NCBI GenBank assembly: GCA_035771175.1
Contig: CM069598.1
Coordinates: 8,215,413 to 8,279,412 of the forward strand
From: Paratinospora sagittata
Lineage: Eukaryota; Streptophyta; Magnoliopsida; Ranunculales; Menispermaceae
DNA length: 64,000 bases
Reading direction: 5' to 3'
A model generated the notes under the pieces. It did no database searches. It saw only the letters and a list, made by a program, of their open reading frames with translations, and was not told the DNA's origin. Position numbers and translations under genes: made by a program. Positions 22,961 to 35,016 of this stretch are shown one piece after another; within the stretch, counting starts at the first letter, position 1, and each line of letters starts with the position of its first letter.

Positions 22961-24685
22961 AGTAGTTAGGATCCAAACAGTCCCAGACACAGTACCAAAG
23001 GACTAAGGAAATATTAAACGTACTATTGCCATAAAGTCTATTCGTATTAGAAAATGTTACAATATCACTTTTAAACAAATAAATAAATAAATAAAAATAA
23101 AAAATCTTATGAAAATAAAGAGAAAACACCTCTTAATTCATCCCGTACAGGTGCATTACTCTATCACATACTCACAAAATAAAATATTTTTTATTTGAGA
23201 GACAAACGCGTCATTTGCCAGTTGTAAGGCGGTGTAGCTTGGAGAAGCTGTCACGGATGTCGATATGAAAAAGACATTTTGCCATTTTAGTTAGCAAATC
23301 GAGGTGCAGGCAAAGGTAGCAGAGCCCCATCGATTAAAGATCCAAAACGCCCTTCCTTACAAATTACGCTTTCTACTTCTCTTAATTTTTATAACTTGTG
23401 CTTCCGCAACATTTTTCATACTATTATTATGCTAATAATTCAGTAACCACTGATATTAAAATAATGCATGAACACGTTGTAATTAATTAAGCTCTCTGAT
23501 GAACTTAATTTGAAGAATATTAGCCCTTCATTTTATATTCAAACTTCACAGGGAACAAATGTTAATTAAGTCGAATATTCAGATGACCTCTGCCGTTGAA
23601 AATAAAAAAGATCGAGAGGGAGAAAAAGAAATGGAACAAGATAACGAGACTCTTTAGGATCCTTTGACAAAAGAAAAAGAGATTCCACTAATGGAGATAA
23701 AAGAAATGGCAACCGGAGGTATAATATAATCTAATAATGTATATATTAAAGACTTTTATTTTTATTTTTATCAACTTACACTATAAATATTAATATAACA
23801 TTACTCGTATTAGAGCTAGCCTATGGTTGTTCAGTATAAAATTTTAGATCTACAGTAACAAAGATAAACTTATATAATTGCAGAGAACCATTTATGGGAT
23901 GTGGGGTTACGTTGGTGGCAGTTGGGTCAATTTAATTAACTGATTCCGAGCCAGTGTCCAAAGTCCAAATGCCAGAAATTAGTCACCAGTTCACACGTAC
24001 ATGACTCAGTGAAGTTTAATTAGATCTGCGGTCATAAAAATATCAATTCTTCGCTAACTACAATGGTCTTTTATTATTATTTTACACCGTGTTATTTTTT
24101 TATTTTTTATTTTTTTTGTGGCGTTTAAAAAATTTACATAGGCAGGATTAGATGTTTCCGATCTATGATAAAGTGACTTTAATTTTCCCCTCAAAAAATA
24201 AAATTGACTATTATGACCATTGCTTTCAATAATACCATTTCACTACATACCTTCTTTTTTAATTAGTATTTTTATTTTTTAAAAAGAAAATCTTTTTTTT
24301 TCCACAATATAGGTCATGTTTGAAAGAATTTTTCTAAAAATAATTTTTCTGAGAAGCGCTTTTAAAAAAATTAAAAAAAAACTGGTCTCTCTTAGTTTCT
24401 TTTAAAAGCATAAAATTATTTTTTTCACTGCAATTTTACTAGAAGTAAGTATTATCAAATGCCTTCAAAAGTAGTTTTTGCTCCAAAAGTACTTTAAAAA
24501 AGCTAATTGAACAATAATAGGTTGATTGCTTGAACTTTGGAGATTTTTAGTTTGTATAAGCAAGATTTTTTTTTTGATTTCTTTCTGTAGTCATGCAAAT
24601 ATTTTTTTAATAATTAACAGAATTGCATCTTATTTAATTGATGTCATTCGTTTCAATAAAGTCTCGATTTATCATAATGTAAGGA

Positions 24686-24687
<2 letters not shown>

Positions 24688-24723
<36 letters not shown>
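24688..24723. repeat. AT dinucleotide microsatellite
   Basis: An uninterrupted alternating TA run of about 36 bases. Confidence 0.95.
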
Positions 24724-24726
<3 letters not shown>

Positions 24727-24810
24727 ATAGATATTGCTATTACTGCCTTCATTTGCCAGTAGATCATACTTAAATCTGAAAAGAAATGTACGTGTTTCTT
24801 TTGTCTTAGG

Positions 24811-24948
24811 CCATGTTTGGGAGCATGTTACATTTTTATCCTAAAACGTGTTTTATCAAACACAATCGCCACAAAAGCTGGATAGAGGCTGCTTTCCAAA
24901 AACATTAAAAACTAGCGTTTGATACATAAACGCAGGTCTCCCAAACGC
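24811..24948. mobile_element. Small foldback element (MITE-like)
   Basis: CCATGTTTGGGAGCA at the left and TCTCCCAAACG at the right form an inverted pair about 140 bases apart. No coding capacity; target duplication not resolved. Confidence 0.4.
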
Positions 24949-25689
24949 TTTCAAAATTATGATTGCAAAAATCTTTCCCCTACAACGCGGTTTCTCCTCC
25001 CCCAAAAAGGAAAAAATTAATAAAAAAATAAAAATAAAAAGATTTTCTTTTTGACATATGATTATGAAAGTCCATGTGATAATGCATATACAAAGGAAAG
25101 TTAAATCTTTTGGATCTTTGGTATGATAGACAACGATACAAACGTATGTTATCGAATTGCATATATTTCTCACTCCAACTTTTAATTATTGTATTTCACA
25201 TTGTTTATTATATAAAATTATGATTTATAATTTTATGCCTTAATAGCATGTATTCTTTTTAACCAATATTTGACTGATTTGGATGAGTTGACATCCGTTC
25301 TCCTTAAGCGAGATCGTGAGTTCAAATCTCTTTCGTGTATAGAGTTATCATTTATTTAGAGATCTTTACATTTTTGTAGTCTAACTCAGATTGAATTTTA
25401 ATAGATTAATTTAGTCACAAAATAGAGGAAGATACCACTTGAGTATCATTCTGTGGTGAAACTAAAAATAAATAAATATAGCATGTATTTCTTTTTCGCA
25501 AACTTCTTGTAAAAGATTCTTAATAAATTGTATACTTGCTCGTTCCTTTTTTCGTATGTGGTCATAGCTTCATTGCAATGCCTTCGTTCCCTTTATGTAA
25601 AGGATTCAAGTGAATAGGTACCCTTGAAAAAAAAGTTTAAAGTATACTTGAAATTAAATCAAAGAATCAAATAATAATGGACAAATATG

Positions 25690-25925
25690 TTATAAATATT
25701 TGCATTCTGTGTATAAAGGAAAATAAGATTAAACAATTAAAATAAATAAATAATGTTAAACCCGTACAATAGGATAAAAATAATCTTTCCATTTTGGTCA
25801 TCACTATTTTATTCCTTTATAATAAGATTATTTTTTTAACCCATCCTAGTCAATAGCCAAACATAAGTTTAATAAGACTAAAAAAAGTCTTATCTCATAT
25901 AATTCTGCATACCAAACAAACCCTA
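25690..25925. mobile_element. MITE-like repeat related to the copies at 36296-37592
   Basis: Shares AATAGGATAAAAATAATC, TTGGTCATCACTATTTTATTC, ATCCTAGTC-ATAGCCAAACAT and a terminal ACCAAAC with the repeat at 36813-37080. Non-coding. Confidence 0.5.
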
Positions 25926-26094
25926 CATATATAATTTATAACAGCAGAATTAAGGGAAAACTATAATATTAGATAGGAATTTATATATATATATATATAT
26001 AATGCAAATAGTATAAGAGCTCACAATTTGTTCATTTTTTGCTCATTTTTTTTTACCATTTCAAACCTTATTGTTCTACCATCGGAGAATTTAA

Positions 26095-26285
26095 GGTTGT
26101 GTTTGGTTTGTGATTCAGATATAATTTTTTGTACTTGAAATTTGAAAACACAGAAAACTGTTTAGTTGGTTAAAACCCAAAAATAATTTTTCGAAATTTA
26201 CAAAGAAAATATGTTGTTTTCAAATTTTTACTTTTCGGAGTGTATTGTTGTTTTTAAATTACTAACCAAATGCATACCCCCCATT
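26095..26285. mobile_element. MITE-like repeat ending in TTTGGTT/AACCAAA
   Basis: Left GTGTTTGGTTTGTGATTCAG and right TACTAACCAAATGCA are inverted. A related but incomplete copy (TTTAGTTTGTGATTTGG) starts near 36135. Non-coding. Confidence 0.4.
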
Positions 26286-26862
26286 TATTTTTGGTATATC
26301 CTCATTTTCTAATCAAATGATATTTATATCATTTCTTTAATATAGAAATATTATGAACATTTGTTTGGTACACTTAATGCATTTTAACAAATAGGAAAAG
26401 AGACGGAGGCCATAATTGTTTAATTCTTTTGGCATTTGAAGCTTTTTTTAGATTATTTAGACAACTTTAATAGAATTTTCCTGGCATTAAAAAATTAGTA
26501 AAAAAAATTCTAAACTTATATTTCTCCAAGTTTTTATAATAAGAAAAAAAAAGAAAAAGAAAAAGAAAAAACTGAGCTATGAGCACCTGTTACCTCCTGC
26601 ATTATTACATAAATCTAAATCTAATTAATAACCATACACAATTCCACATGCTCGTATGCTACCTACACAACAATAATTTTCAAAAAAATAAAATAAAAAA
26701 AATACAATGAAAACAATAAGGGGTAGTTTCGTAAAATTAATAAACCGCGTTTCATTAGTAAATTTCAAAGCTGTTTTTTTGGAGCCAAAGCCGTGTGACA
26801 TATCTGCTAATTAGCCTCTTATAAGTCCAATTAGTATGACAACTCACACTCACCTCTCCTTC

Positions 26863-26898
26863 ACTCTCTCTCTGTCTCCCTCTCTCTCTCTCTCTCTA
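26863..26898 (+). repeat. CT-rich microsatellite at the SKS promoter/5' leader
   Basis: CTCTCTCTCTGTCTCCCTCT followed by a continuing CT run, about 270-300 bases before the SKS ATG. Pyrimidine runs of this kind are common at plant core promoters and 5' leaders. Confidence 0.75.
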
Positions 26899-27168
26899 CT
26901 CGTTACAAAAGGCAACTTAGCTCATAGATCTTAGCTCTGAAGCTATCACTATCCTCACTGAGAACAGAAACACGAATAATAATAAACTCCATTTCATTTC
27001 CTCCTCCTCTGCTACTCATCAATGGCGCCATAGAAGCTTCGTTCTTCGATAGATCTGTTATTCTGTTTCATTTCCGTGTTCATCTCTATTCGATCTTTGA
27101 ACCAGAAAAACAAAAATAAAAAACAAAGGCTAAGATTTCTGATACACGAGATTAGAAGAGATCGAGAA

Positions 27169-30100
27169 ATGGGGGAAAACAGAGTGCTCTGTTTTCTCTT
27201 CTTCTTATTCATTGTCGTTTCTTGCGTTAAAGGAGAAGATCCTTACAGGATCTTCACATGGAATGTCACTTACGGCGACATTTATCCTCTCGGTGTTAAA
27301 CAACAGGTAATGTTCAAATCTTTTCCTTTTTTTTTTTTTCTTGATGTGTTTATTTTTTTTTGAGTGGTTAGAGATTTTTGTGATGATAATGTGGGGCGAT
27401 GCAGGGGATCTTGATAAATGGCCAATTTCCTGGACCTAAAATCGACTGTGTCACAAACGATAACTTGATTATCAGTGTTTTCAACAGCTTGGACGAGCCC
27501 TTCCTCCTCTCCTGGTAAGAGCAAAAATTAAAAATAAAATAAAATAATCTTTTTTATTTTTTTTGTTTTGTTATTAAATTTAGATTTTCCCTTCAAATTT
27601 TTTTTTTAAGATTTTCTTCCTTGTGAAGCTCTACCTTTTTATATTTTTCTTCTATAATTAATCTTTTCTTTCCTTTTTTTATTTTTTATTTATTTTTTCT
27701 ATGACAATATATACATACCTAAAACAGTAAAACTGTTCAAATGACTAAGGCGTCCTTTCCTACAATCCTGGGTTTTGTGTTAGGACGAACATGTAATGAT
27801 GTAGATGGGTAATTCTGTCATTTCGCATCTGATTAATGGGAACAGTAACAGCGGGCTTCGATCGGGCCCATGGAAAAAGCCCATAGAGGGAAAAGTGCTC
27901 TACACCGAATCACCAGTGGCTATCATCACATTAATATATAGTGTGGTAGGTGTCGGTGTTTTCGTTGATGTTTGACATTAGGCCTCTATGGCACGTGGCT
28001 ATAATTAAAGAAGTTCAGAAATTAGGAATCCCTGTCTTAATAATGTAACGAATTTATGTTTCCATCACCAAGTGGGCGAACTTTTAGATACTGTTGGAAA
28101 GTCTTCATTAAGATGGCCCAGCACGTGTCATGTTCTTAGTGATGTATCTTTCTTTCCTATGTCGTATTTATCATCCACCGTATCAATGTGATACATGTGT
28201 TAATGTTATATACACTTAAGTAATGGGTGCATCTATTAGATCACATGCATATGTGTACATATCGTATGTATATATAATTTTAATGTATGTCATACCTCTT
28301 GTATCTATGAGATCACATGTACGTATGTATATACGATGTAATGCACATCAGAGCCTTGTGTTCTCATTAGATATGGCTTAAACATTTCGATATAAGCTAT
28401 AATTGTTGGTGTACGAGGTGATGGTGGCAAGTGTTGGAAAATGGTGTTAAAATCTCATTTTAAAATGAATGGAAACTTGGGTATAAAAGGTATCTATTCA
28501 TGGGTCTTGACTCTCAACACTGCAGCGCTGGACTTTCTGGTCTTTAGTAAAAAATTTAGTTAGTATAAAACCGTGGCGCTCACTTTATAGAACGGCGACG
28601 CATGACTTGTTGGAATTTTCACATTTAACAACATATGTTTCACATAAATTAGACATACTAAAAGTTTAATCTGTCTTATGTTCTCTGTTGGGCTTTTGAG
28701 ATCTTGGGTCTTTCACTATATTTTCTTATACATTCTACCGTTGCTGTCAGCTTTGTCATTGTTCTTCTGTACTTAAAGAGCTTTTGTTTTAAATGATTTG
28801 AGACGATTCAAATAGTAAAATCTTTTTTCTTTTCTTTTTAATTTTCAAATACACTCATTATTATCATTCAATTCTATGATTCTTATGCAGGAATGGGATA
28901 CAGCAGAGGAGGAATTCATGGCAGGATGGTGTCTATGGCACCAACTGCCCCATCCCCCCTGGGAAGAACTTCACTTACATTCTTCAAGTGAAGGATCAGA
29001 TCGGTAGCTACTATTACTTTCCCTCACTTGCATTCCATAAGGCTGCAGGAGGGTTTGGAGGCATCGCAATTGCAAGTCGACCTAGAATACCTGTCCCTTA
29101 CCCGGATCCTGCTGGGGATTTCACAATAGTTGCTGGTGATTGGTTCAAGAAAAATCACACTGTAAGCATCGCCCATCACCAACAATTCATAATCTGTTAA
29201 TGTCACTTGATACACATAGTTCAGCCTTTACCCATAAGCTATAACTTTTAGGCAAAGTGGTTCTTAACATGGTCTCAGAGCTTTCTTCGTGAAGGTCTTG
29301 ATGGAACCTCCTTACAAATATTTGCGCGTTAGTCCAATTTATTAGTTTTATCTTTCTTTCCTATATTAAAAATTTGGTTCAAGTGCCATCATGCATGCAT
29401 ACCTACATAAACAATGTGGGGATTTTGAGATTGTCTAAAGTTAACTCACATTACTTTTGCCGTCATATATTGACATCTCTTGTGATTCACAGGATCTGAA
29501 AGCTATCTTAGATGGTGGAAGTAATCTTCCTTTTCCTGATGGTCTTCTCATCAATGGCCGTGGATTGAATGGAAACACTTTCACTGTTGAGCAAGGTATA
29601 ACTGAAAACATAAGATATTCCTCTATACAAGTCATTATTGTTTTAGATTGGTTATATATGTATGAGTTCTCACTCTAAAACTTGTTTGGGCAGGTAAGAC
29701 ATATCGGTTCCGGATATCAAATGTGGGGCTTACGACATCCATCAACTTCAGAATTCAGGGACACAAGATGAAGTTAGTAGAAGTTGAAGGATCTCACACA
29801 CTCCAGAACATGTACTCTTCCCTTGACATCCATCTAGGACAATCCTACTCTGTGTTGGTCACAGCTGATCAACCAGCTCAAGATTACTACATTGTTGTTT
29901 CCTCACGCTTCACCAACCCGGTTCTCACAACCACATCAATCCTCCATTACAGCAATTCAGCCGGAAGGGTTTCTGGCCCACCCCCAGGTGGTCCTACCAT
30001 TCAGATTGATTGGTCTCTCGACCAAGCCAGATCTATTAGGTAAGTCACAGTCATTGGAGACATCTCATGAACTCAAGATTTACTGCTAATATATGTTTTT

Positions 30101-31464
30101 ATGAAACTGTAAACTATCATAAGGGGTTGTTCTCTTATATACTCTTATTTTTGCTTTAATGAATCAGGTTGAATCTTTCTGCAAGCGGGCCAAGACCCAA
30201 TCCACAAGGCTCCTACCATTATGGGCTAATTAACACTACTAGAACTATCAGACTTGCTAACAGTGCTCCAATAATCAATGGAAAACAGAGATATGCTGTC
30301 AACAGCGTGTCCTTCATCCCCGCTGACACACCATTGAAAGTTGCTGATTACTACAAAATCTCTGGCGTCTTCAACCCTGGAAGCATTTCTGACAATCCCA
30401 CTGGCGGTGGTGGCTACCTCCAGACCTCTGTCATGGCTGCAGACTTTCGCGCTTATGTTGAGATTGTTTTTGAGAACTCCGAAGACACTGTTCAATCATG
30501 GCATATTGATGGTTACTCCTTCTTTGTTGTCGGGTAATACTGCCTTCCCCAGTAATTTTGTCATATACTTTTTTTTAATTCAAGAGTAACTAAGCCTTTA
30601 AGAGCAAGAAACTAGTCTCCTGAGGTGTGCGAGTGGCTTAGTTGAGGTGGGATGTGAACCCAAGACTCTCGCTTCTTGTGGAAGTCCTGAGGTTGTGTTT
30701 AGAGTACCGATATTATCTCCAACTTAAACCAATTCTAGGCCTACCTCCAAGCTTAGGTGTAGTTGGGCTCTAACGTGCCCACTATACTGCGACACACACG
30801 CCATGTGCAATTGGGCTCCAATAAACCCACACTAACTCTACCTAAAATTGTATTATGTACCAACTAAATCTGGCTCTGATTGGATCCTCAAACAGTATTA
30901 TTGACGGAAAGAGCCCACATATCTCAAATGATGTACTCTTTAATTTTTAATGATGGGACTATTGTTTTTGGTGCACACATATACAACACAAGTTGGTTAT
31001 CAAATTATGCTTTTCAATTTCCTGATTCTTCTTATTATCTAAAACTAAGAATGATTTGTGTGATGAACAGTATGGATGGAGGGCAGTGGACTCCTGCAAG
31101 CAGGTTAGGCTACAACTTGAGGGACACTGTTGCTCGTTGCACTGCTCAGGTAGGAAAGAACAATGGCAGTCATTTGGAGCTATGAAAAAATGTTGATTCC
31201 TACTGTTCTTATTCATGTATTAAGTGTGTGTGTTGTTTGATGGTGGTGCAGGTATATCCCAAGTCATGGACTGCAATTTATATGGCTTTGGACAATGTGG
31301 GAATGTGGAACATAAGATCTGAAAACTGGGCAAGGCAATACTTGGGTCAGCAGTTCTACCTCAGAGTTTACTCTCCTGTAAACTCATGGAGAGATGAATA
31401 CCCCATACCAACGAATGCTCTTCTCTGCGGCCGTGCTTCTGGACGAAGTACTAGGCCACTGTGA
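27169..31464 (+). CDS. SKU5-similar (SKS) secreted multicopper-oxidase-like protein
   Basis: Exons: 27169-27306, 27405-27514, 28891-29161, 29493-29595, 29694-30039, 30168-30533, 31071-31149, 31252-31464; 1626 bases, 541 residues, the usual SKS length. The start at 27169 is chosen because it opens directly on a signal peptide (MGENRVLCFLFFLFIVVSCV, cleavage near residue 22); an in-frame ATG at 27076 would bury it. Cupredoxin-like domains follow: WNVTYGDIYPLG, GIQQRRNSWQDG, NFTYILQVKDQIGS, FRIQGHKMKLVEVEG, HIDGYSFFVVG, DNVGMWNIRSENW. The copper-binding His motifs of ascorbate oxidase and laccase are replaced (SWNG for HWHG, YYYFP at the second site, no C-terminal HCH), as is known for SKS proteins, so oxidase activity is unlikely. 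SKS proteins act in the cell wall in directional growth and pollen-tube growth. The tail CGRASGRSTRPL shows no GPI signal. Member within the family not resolved. Confidence 0.93.
30618..30860. repeat. Repeat-like insertion in SKS intron 6
   Basis: The segment differs in composition from the surrounding intron and carries GGGATGTGAACCCAAGACTC, similar to B-box-bearing tails of plant SINE or LTR sequences. Ends not resolved. Confidence 0.3.
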
Positions 31465-34400
31465 TCTTGCTAATTAAAAAACAAATTTATATTTATATGT
31501 ATTCGATCTGTCACGAAAGTGTGACAGGTTTTCTTGGTCTTTTGAGTAGGAGAGTGGCTCTATATAGAGTAAGTTATTGTTGAGGCTCAGCTCGAGCGCC
31601 AGTTCTTATTCTTTTTGTCTCATTTCTTTGGCTGTTTCATTCCATTTGGAGGACGTTTTGTGATTCTTACTGTAACAGGGTTAGATGCAATATAAGAAAG
31701 AACTTGTTTCAGCAGCATCAATATATGCCATTAGTTGTTCTCATTTTGAGAGATGTTAAAATGAATTTCTTTCTAGAGAAGCTAAAGCACTCTCTTGATT
31801 GTTTTAGGAAGGCAAAGGGATTGGTCTGAATTTTGTTCATAACTGGCAAGTTTGGTGGGATATGAATTCCTATTTATATTGTTTTGATAAAATTAGGCAG
31901 CCGCTAAAATTATCCACTCAAACTTTTTTGTCCACCCACCTAAATAAAATATAAAAAATAATTTTATGTGAAATTATTAAAATAGACATAAAAAAACTAT
32001 CCTACCCTTTCAATTTCTCCTCACCCACTTATTCTTAAATCTTAAAGCTCTAGTTTTAGTTATTTCATCAATTTTATAAGGTATAAGTTGAATTTTTTGT
32101 ATTATTTTGTATTACTTATTCATTTCTATCTAGATCTTGACCTAAAATCATGAAAAAAAGGATTAAAATGAAGGGGATAAAAGGTACTTCTTATTTTTTA
32201 ATTTAGGCGGGTGGATATAGAGGATTGAGTGAGTGATTTTAACAACTCCCTAAAATTAAAGAGACTTTGTTGAAATGCTTGAGTCCTAAAATTAAAGAGA
32301 CTTTTTAATTTTCTTTTCTGTCTATATTATTTGTTACATTATCATACACTTAAGATCAATTCATTAAAGATAAGGGTAGTTTCATATGGGGAACAAAGCC
32401 CAAGTGGGCCACAACATGCCCTTAATACAAACATAACTCTTGGCTTCATATGAGGTTGTAGTTGATGTGAACCCCCCAAGGGAGCAAAGAAGCTCGAATT
32501 ACTAATCATTGGCAACTTCATCTTTTATATTTATTATATCATTTATTAAATATATCAAGAGTATAATTTTACTTTTTGTAGTTAAAATAACATTTCTCAT
32601 CAAAGAATAATAATAAAAATTTCTCATCAAAAAATAATAATAAAAAAAAGTGCTGGTGAGGGTAATTTATCTGTCCCTTGGGTCAAAGGATCTCATAACT
32701 TTGGCTCCCCCATTTGCTCACGTCTGGTTAGCACCACTCTTACATAGCAATAAAGGAAAGGAAAATGATTTGTTTACATAGTTTTAGTATACAATGTTAG
32801 CATACAATCACTTAGTTATATTAAATATTCTCCAATCATATACTAATATAATACGTAATTGGATTACTTGGATAAGTTCTGTGTATTGAAAATAGAAATC
32901 TAGTATTTTTAATTAGCTGTGTACCAAATTATGGGTGCTGAACAAGGAATTTCTCACAATATAGCATGTATATATGTGCTCCAAAGAATTTCCAAGAATA
33001 AGGAATTTAATGCGAGGAAAGGTAAGTACACAAAATGATGATGAAACCAAGCAACTAGCAAAGTCTATATACAAGAGTATATATATATATGCAGTCCACA
33101 TTATATATATAATACAATACCCTCGTCATCACCATAGACTTTCTCTTCTTGGTTTGGTGTCTCTATTCCCAGAGTCGTCCATGTTTCTTGCCTTCCCTTC
33201 AGAGAATATTCCCAAATTCAGAAGCAATTTAAACCCCTCACCAGTCACCACCACCCTCCTTTTCTGCAATTCTTCTATGTTTTTTTCCACTTTGTCAGGC
33301 CACACGCATACAGACGTAGCAAAATGGTTTTGCTCAATTTGGCCGTAACGCACAAAAAACATTCAAAACCAAGCGTTTGATGAAACCGACGGTTTCACAT
33401 CTACGTGCCACCCAGCTCCCATGCCTCCAGCCACGTGGCATTACACTAGTGATCTTAATTTCCTTTTAAAAAAAGTTAAAAATACAAACGGGATGAAACT
33501 TAATTACATGAAAATTCAAACATATTCTGAGTATCCGTATATATGTATATATTATATAGTTTTGTGTTGATCTAAGAGAAATGAAATGTTTAAATTTTGA
33601 TATAAATTTCATTTATTGAATTAATATGGGTCAACCGAAATAATAATTTTATATTTAAAAGAAAAGAGTTCATATTGTATGAGATATAAGTAGTGTCTTA
33701 GTTTAATTAATTAGCATTTTTTTGTTGTTGGATGAGCTTAAATATTAAGTGATTATTTAACTAAAGAAAAAAAAGAAAAAAAACTTGTTTTTGGTGTCTG
33801 GTAAAGGCCCGGCTAAGGAAGCTGAGGAAGAAGGGGAAGAGGGAGTTTGGTTGTGGGCATGAAGAGTACTACTTGTGAAATTATATACGATTTTGGCATA
33901 TTGTTTCCTTTAGGACATGCAGACAGGCTCATGTCAGCCCCTGCATGACCCTTTAAAAATGGCTGTTGTATTTCGAACAAGAATGTCTTTGGAAACTAAC
34001 ACTTTTTGAAATAGGTAAGAAGAAGGAAGCAAAGGGTGGTGAAGATAACGTGACTAAAGCAAAGTTGTCCATGTTTATTTTTATTTATTATCAAATTTGA
34101 CGGTCCAAGTCGTCAAGACATTCTTTGTATTTTATGAGCTATTTAGAGTTCCCTCCTTGGAAAAATAAAAATTTAATTTAATGAATAAGCAATATTATAT
34201 ATGGATCCCTCAATCTTAATTATATCAGATTTTCCCATATTGTGAGTCAGAAAATCTCTTGATGTATCTTGGTTGAGAAGATCCTCCCTACCAGCTGATC
34301 AACTACATGCTTGATAAGATTAGTAAATAACATGCTTTAGGAATTAGGGATATAAGCACCTTGCATCCATTGAATTTAGACCTTAAATGATCTCCATATC

Positions 34401-35016
34401 TTATTAATCTTGAGGCTATCAGATACTTTGAGATCACTACTAATAAATGATTTGAGGGTACATCAAATGTAATTAATAAAATGATTACCAATAGATAGCG
34501 CCCCTCTTAACCTGTTTAAAATAGATATGAGTCATTTTTTATCAATTCAAATCATTCTAATTTCATTTGTTGAGCTAGACAACTAATCTATGTCCCGAGT
34601 CTCGTTTGGAGATGTACTTTAAGTTTTGACCTCAACATAAATATGGTGAGTCTTTTTCGGATGTAAGTGGTGTACCCTGATGCAATGTGCCGTGGCTATG
34701 GATGGACATAAGATATGAATGTTTAAAAATTAGGGGAGCTATTAAAACATACCACTTTATCAAGGGAGGTAGGTCAAGACATCAGGAATTTTTTCTCTGC
34801 ACAAACAGTTGAATGGGTGTGAAAATGTACAAAAAAGCCAAAAAAAGAGCTAAAACGAGGCACTGATCTCTACTGTGTTTATTCCATTCTGTTGCAGTAC
34901 TGGCCAACCCACCAAGTTTCCTTCTTCATTATCTCATCCCATTAAAGAACCTTTAATTTTCAAAGTTATTAATCTCTATCCATCCTTATTCTCATCTTCT
35001 CCATCTCTCTCTTTCA
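31465..35016. other. Intergenic region between SKS and the GARP gene
   Basis: SKS 3' flank, AT-rich spacer and the GARP upstream region. Short TA runs occur near 33078-33110. I see no gene: the frames at 32974-33348 and 33129-33362 overlap on opposite strands and match nothing I recognise. Confidence 0.5.

Larger units (their letters stand above)
21144..26862. other. Divergent intergenic region between MSH5 and SKS
   Basis: No supported gene. Contents: Site II cluster (21228-21250), a GC-richer patch of unknown origin (about 22680-22960), a repeat-like piece with GTGAGTTCAAATCTC (tRNA B-box-like, about 25260-25460), foldback and MITE-like pieces (24811-24948, 25690-25925, 26095-26285) and two AT microsatellites (24688-24723, about 25980-26002). 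The rest is AT-rich with short chance reading frames. Confidence 0.6.

Noticed and set aside
27076..27363. Longer SKS first exon from ATG 27076
   Set aside because: Would place a polar stretch before the signal peptide and read past a good GT donor at 27307 into a T-rich intron.
33129..33362. 77-codon minus-strand frame opposite a 124-codon plus frame
   Set aside because: Two overlapping opposed frames in spacer, neither with known motifs or a promoter.
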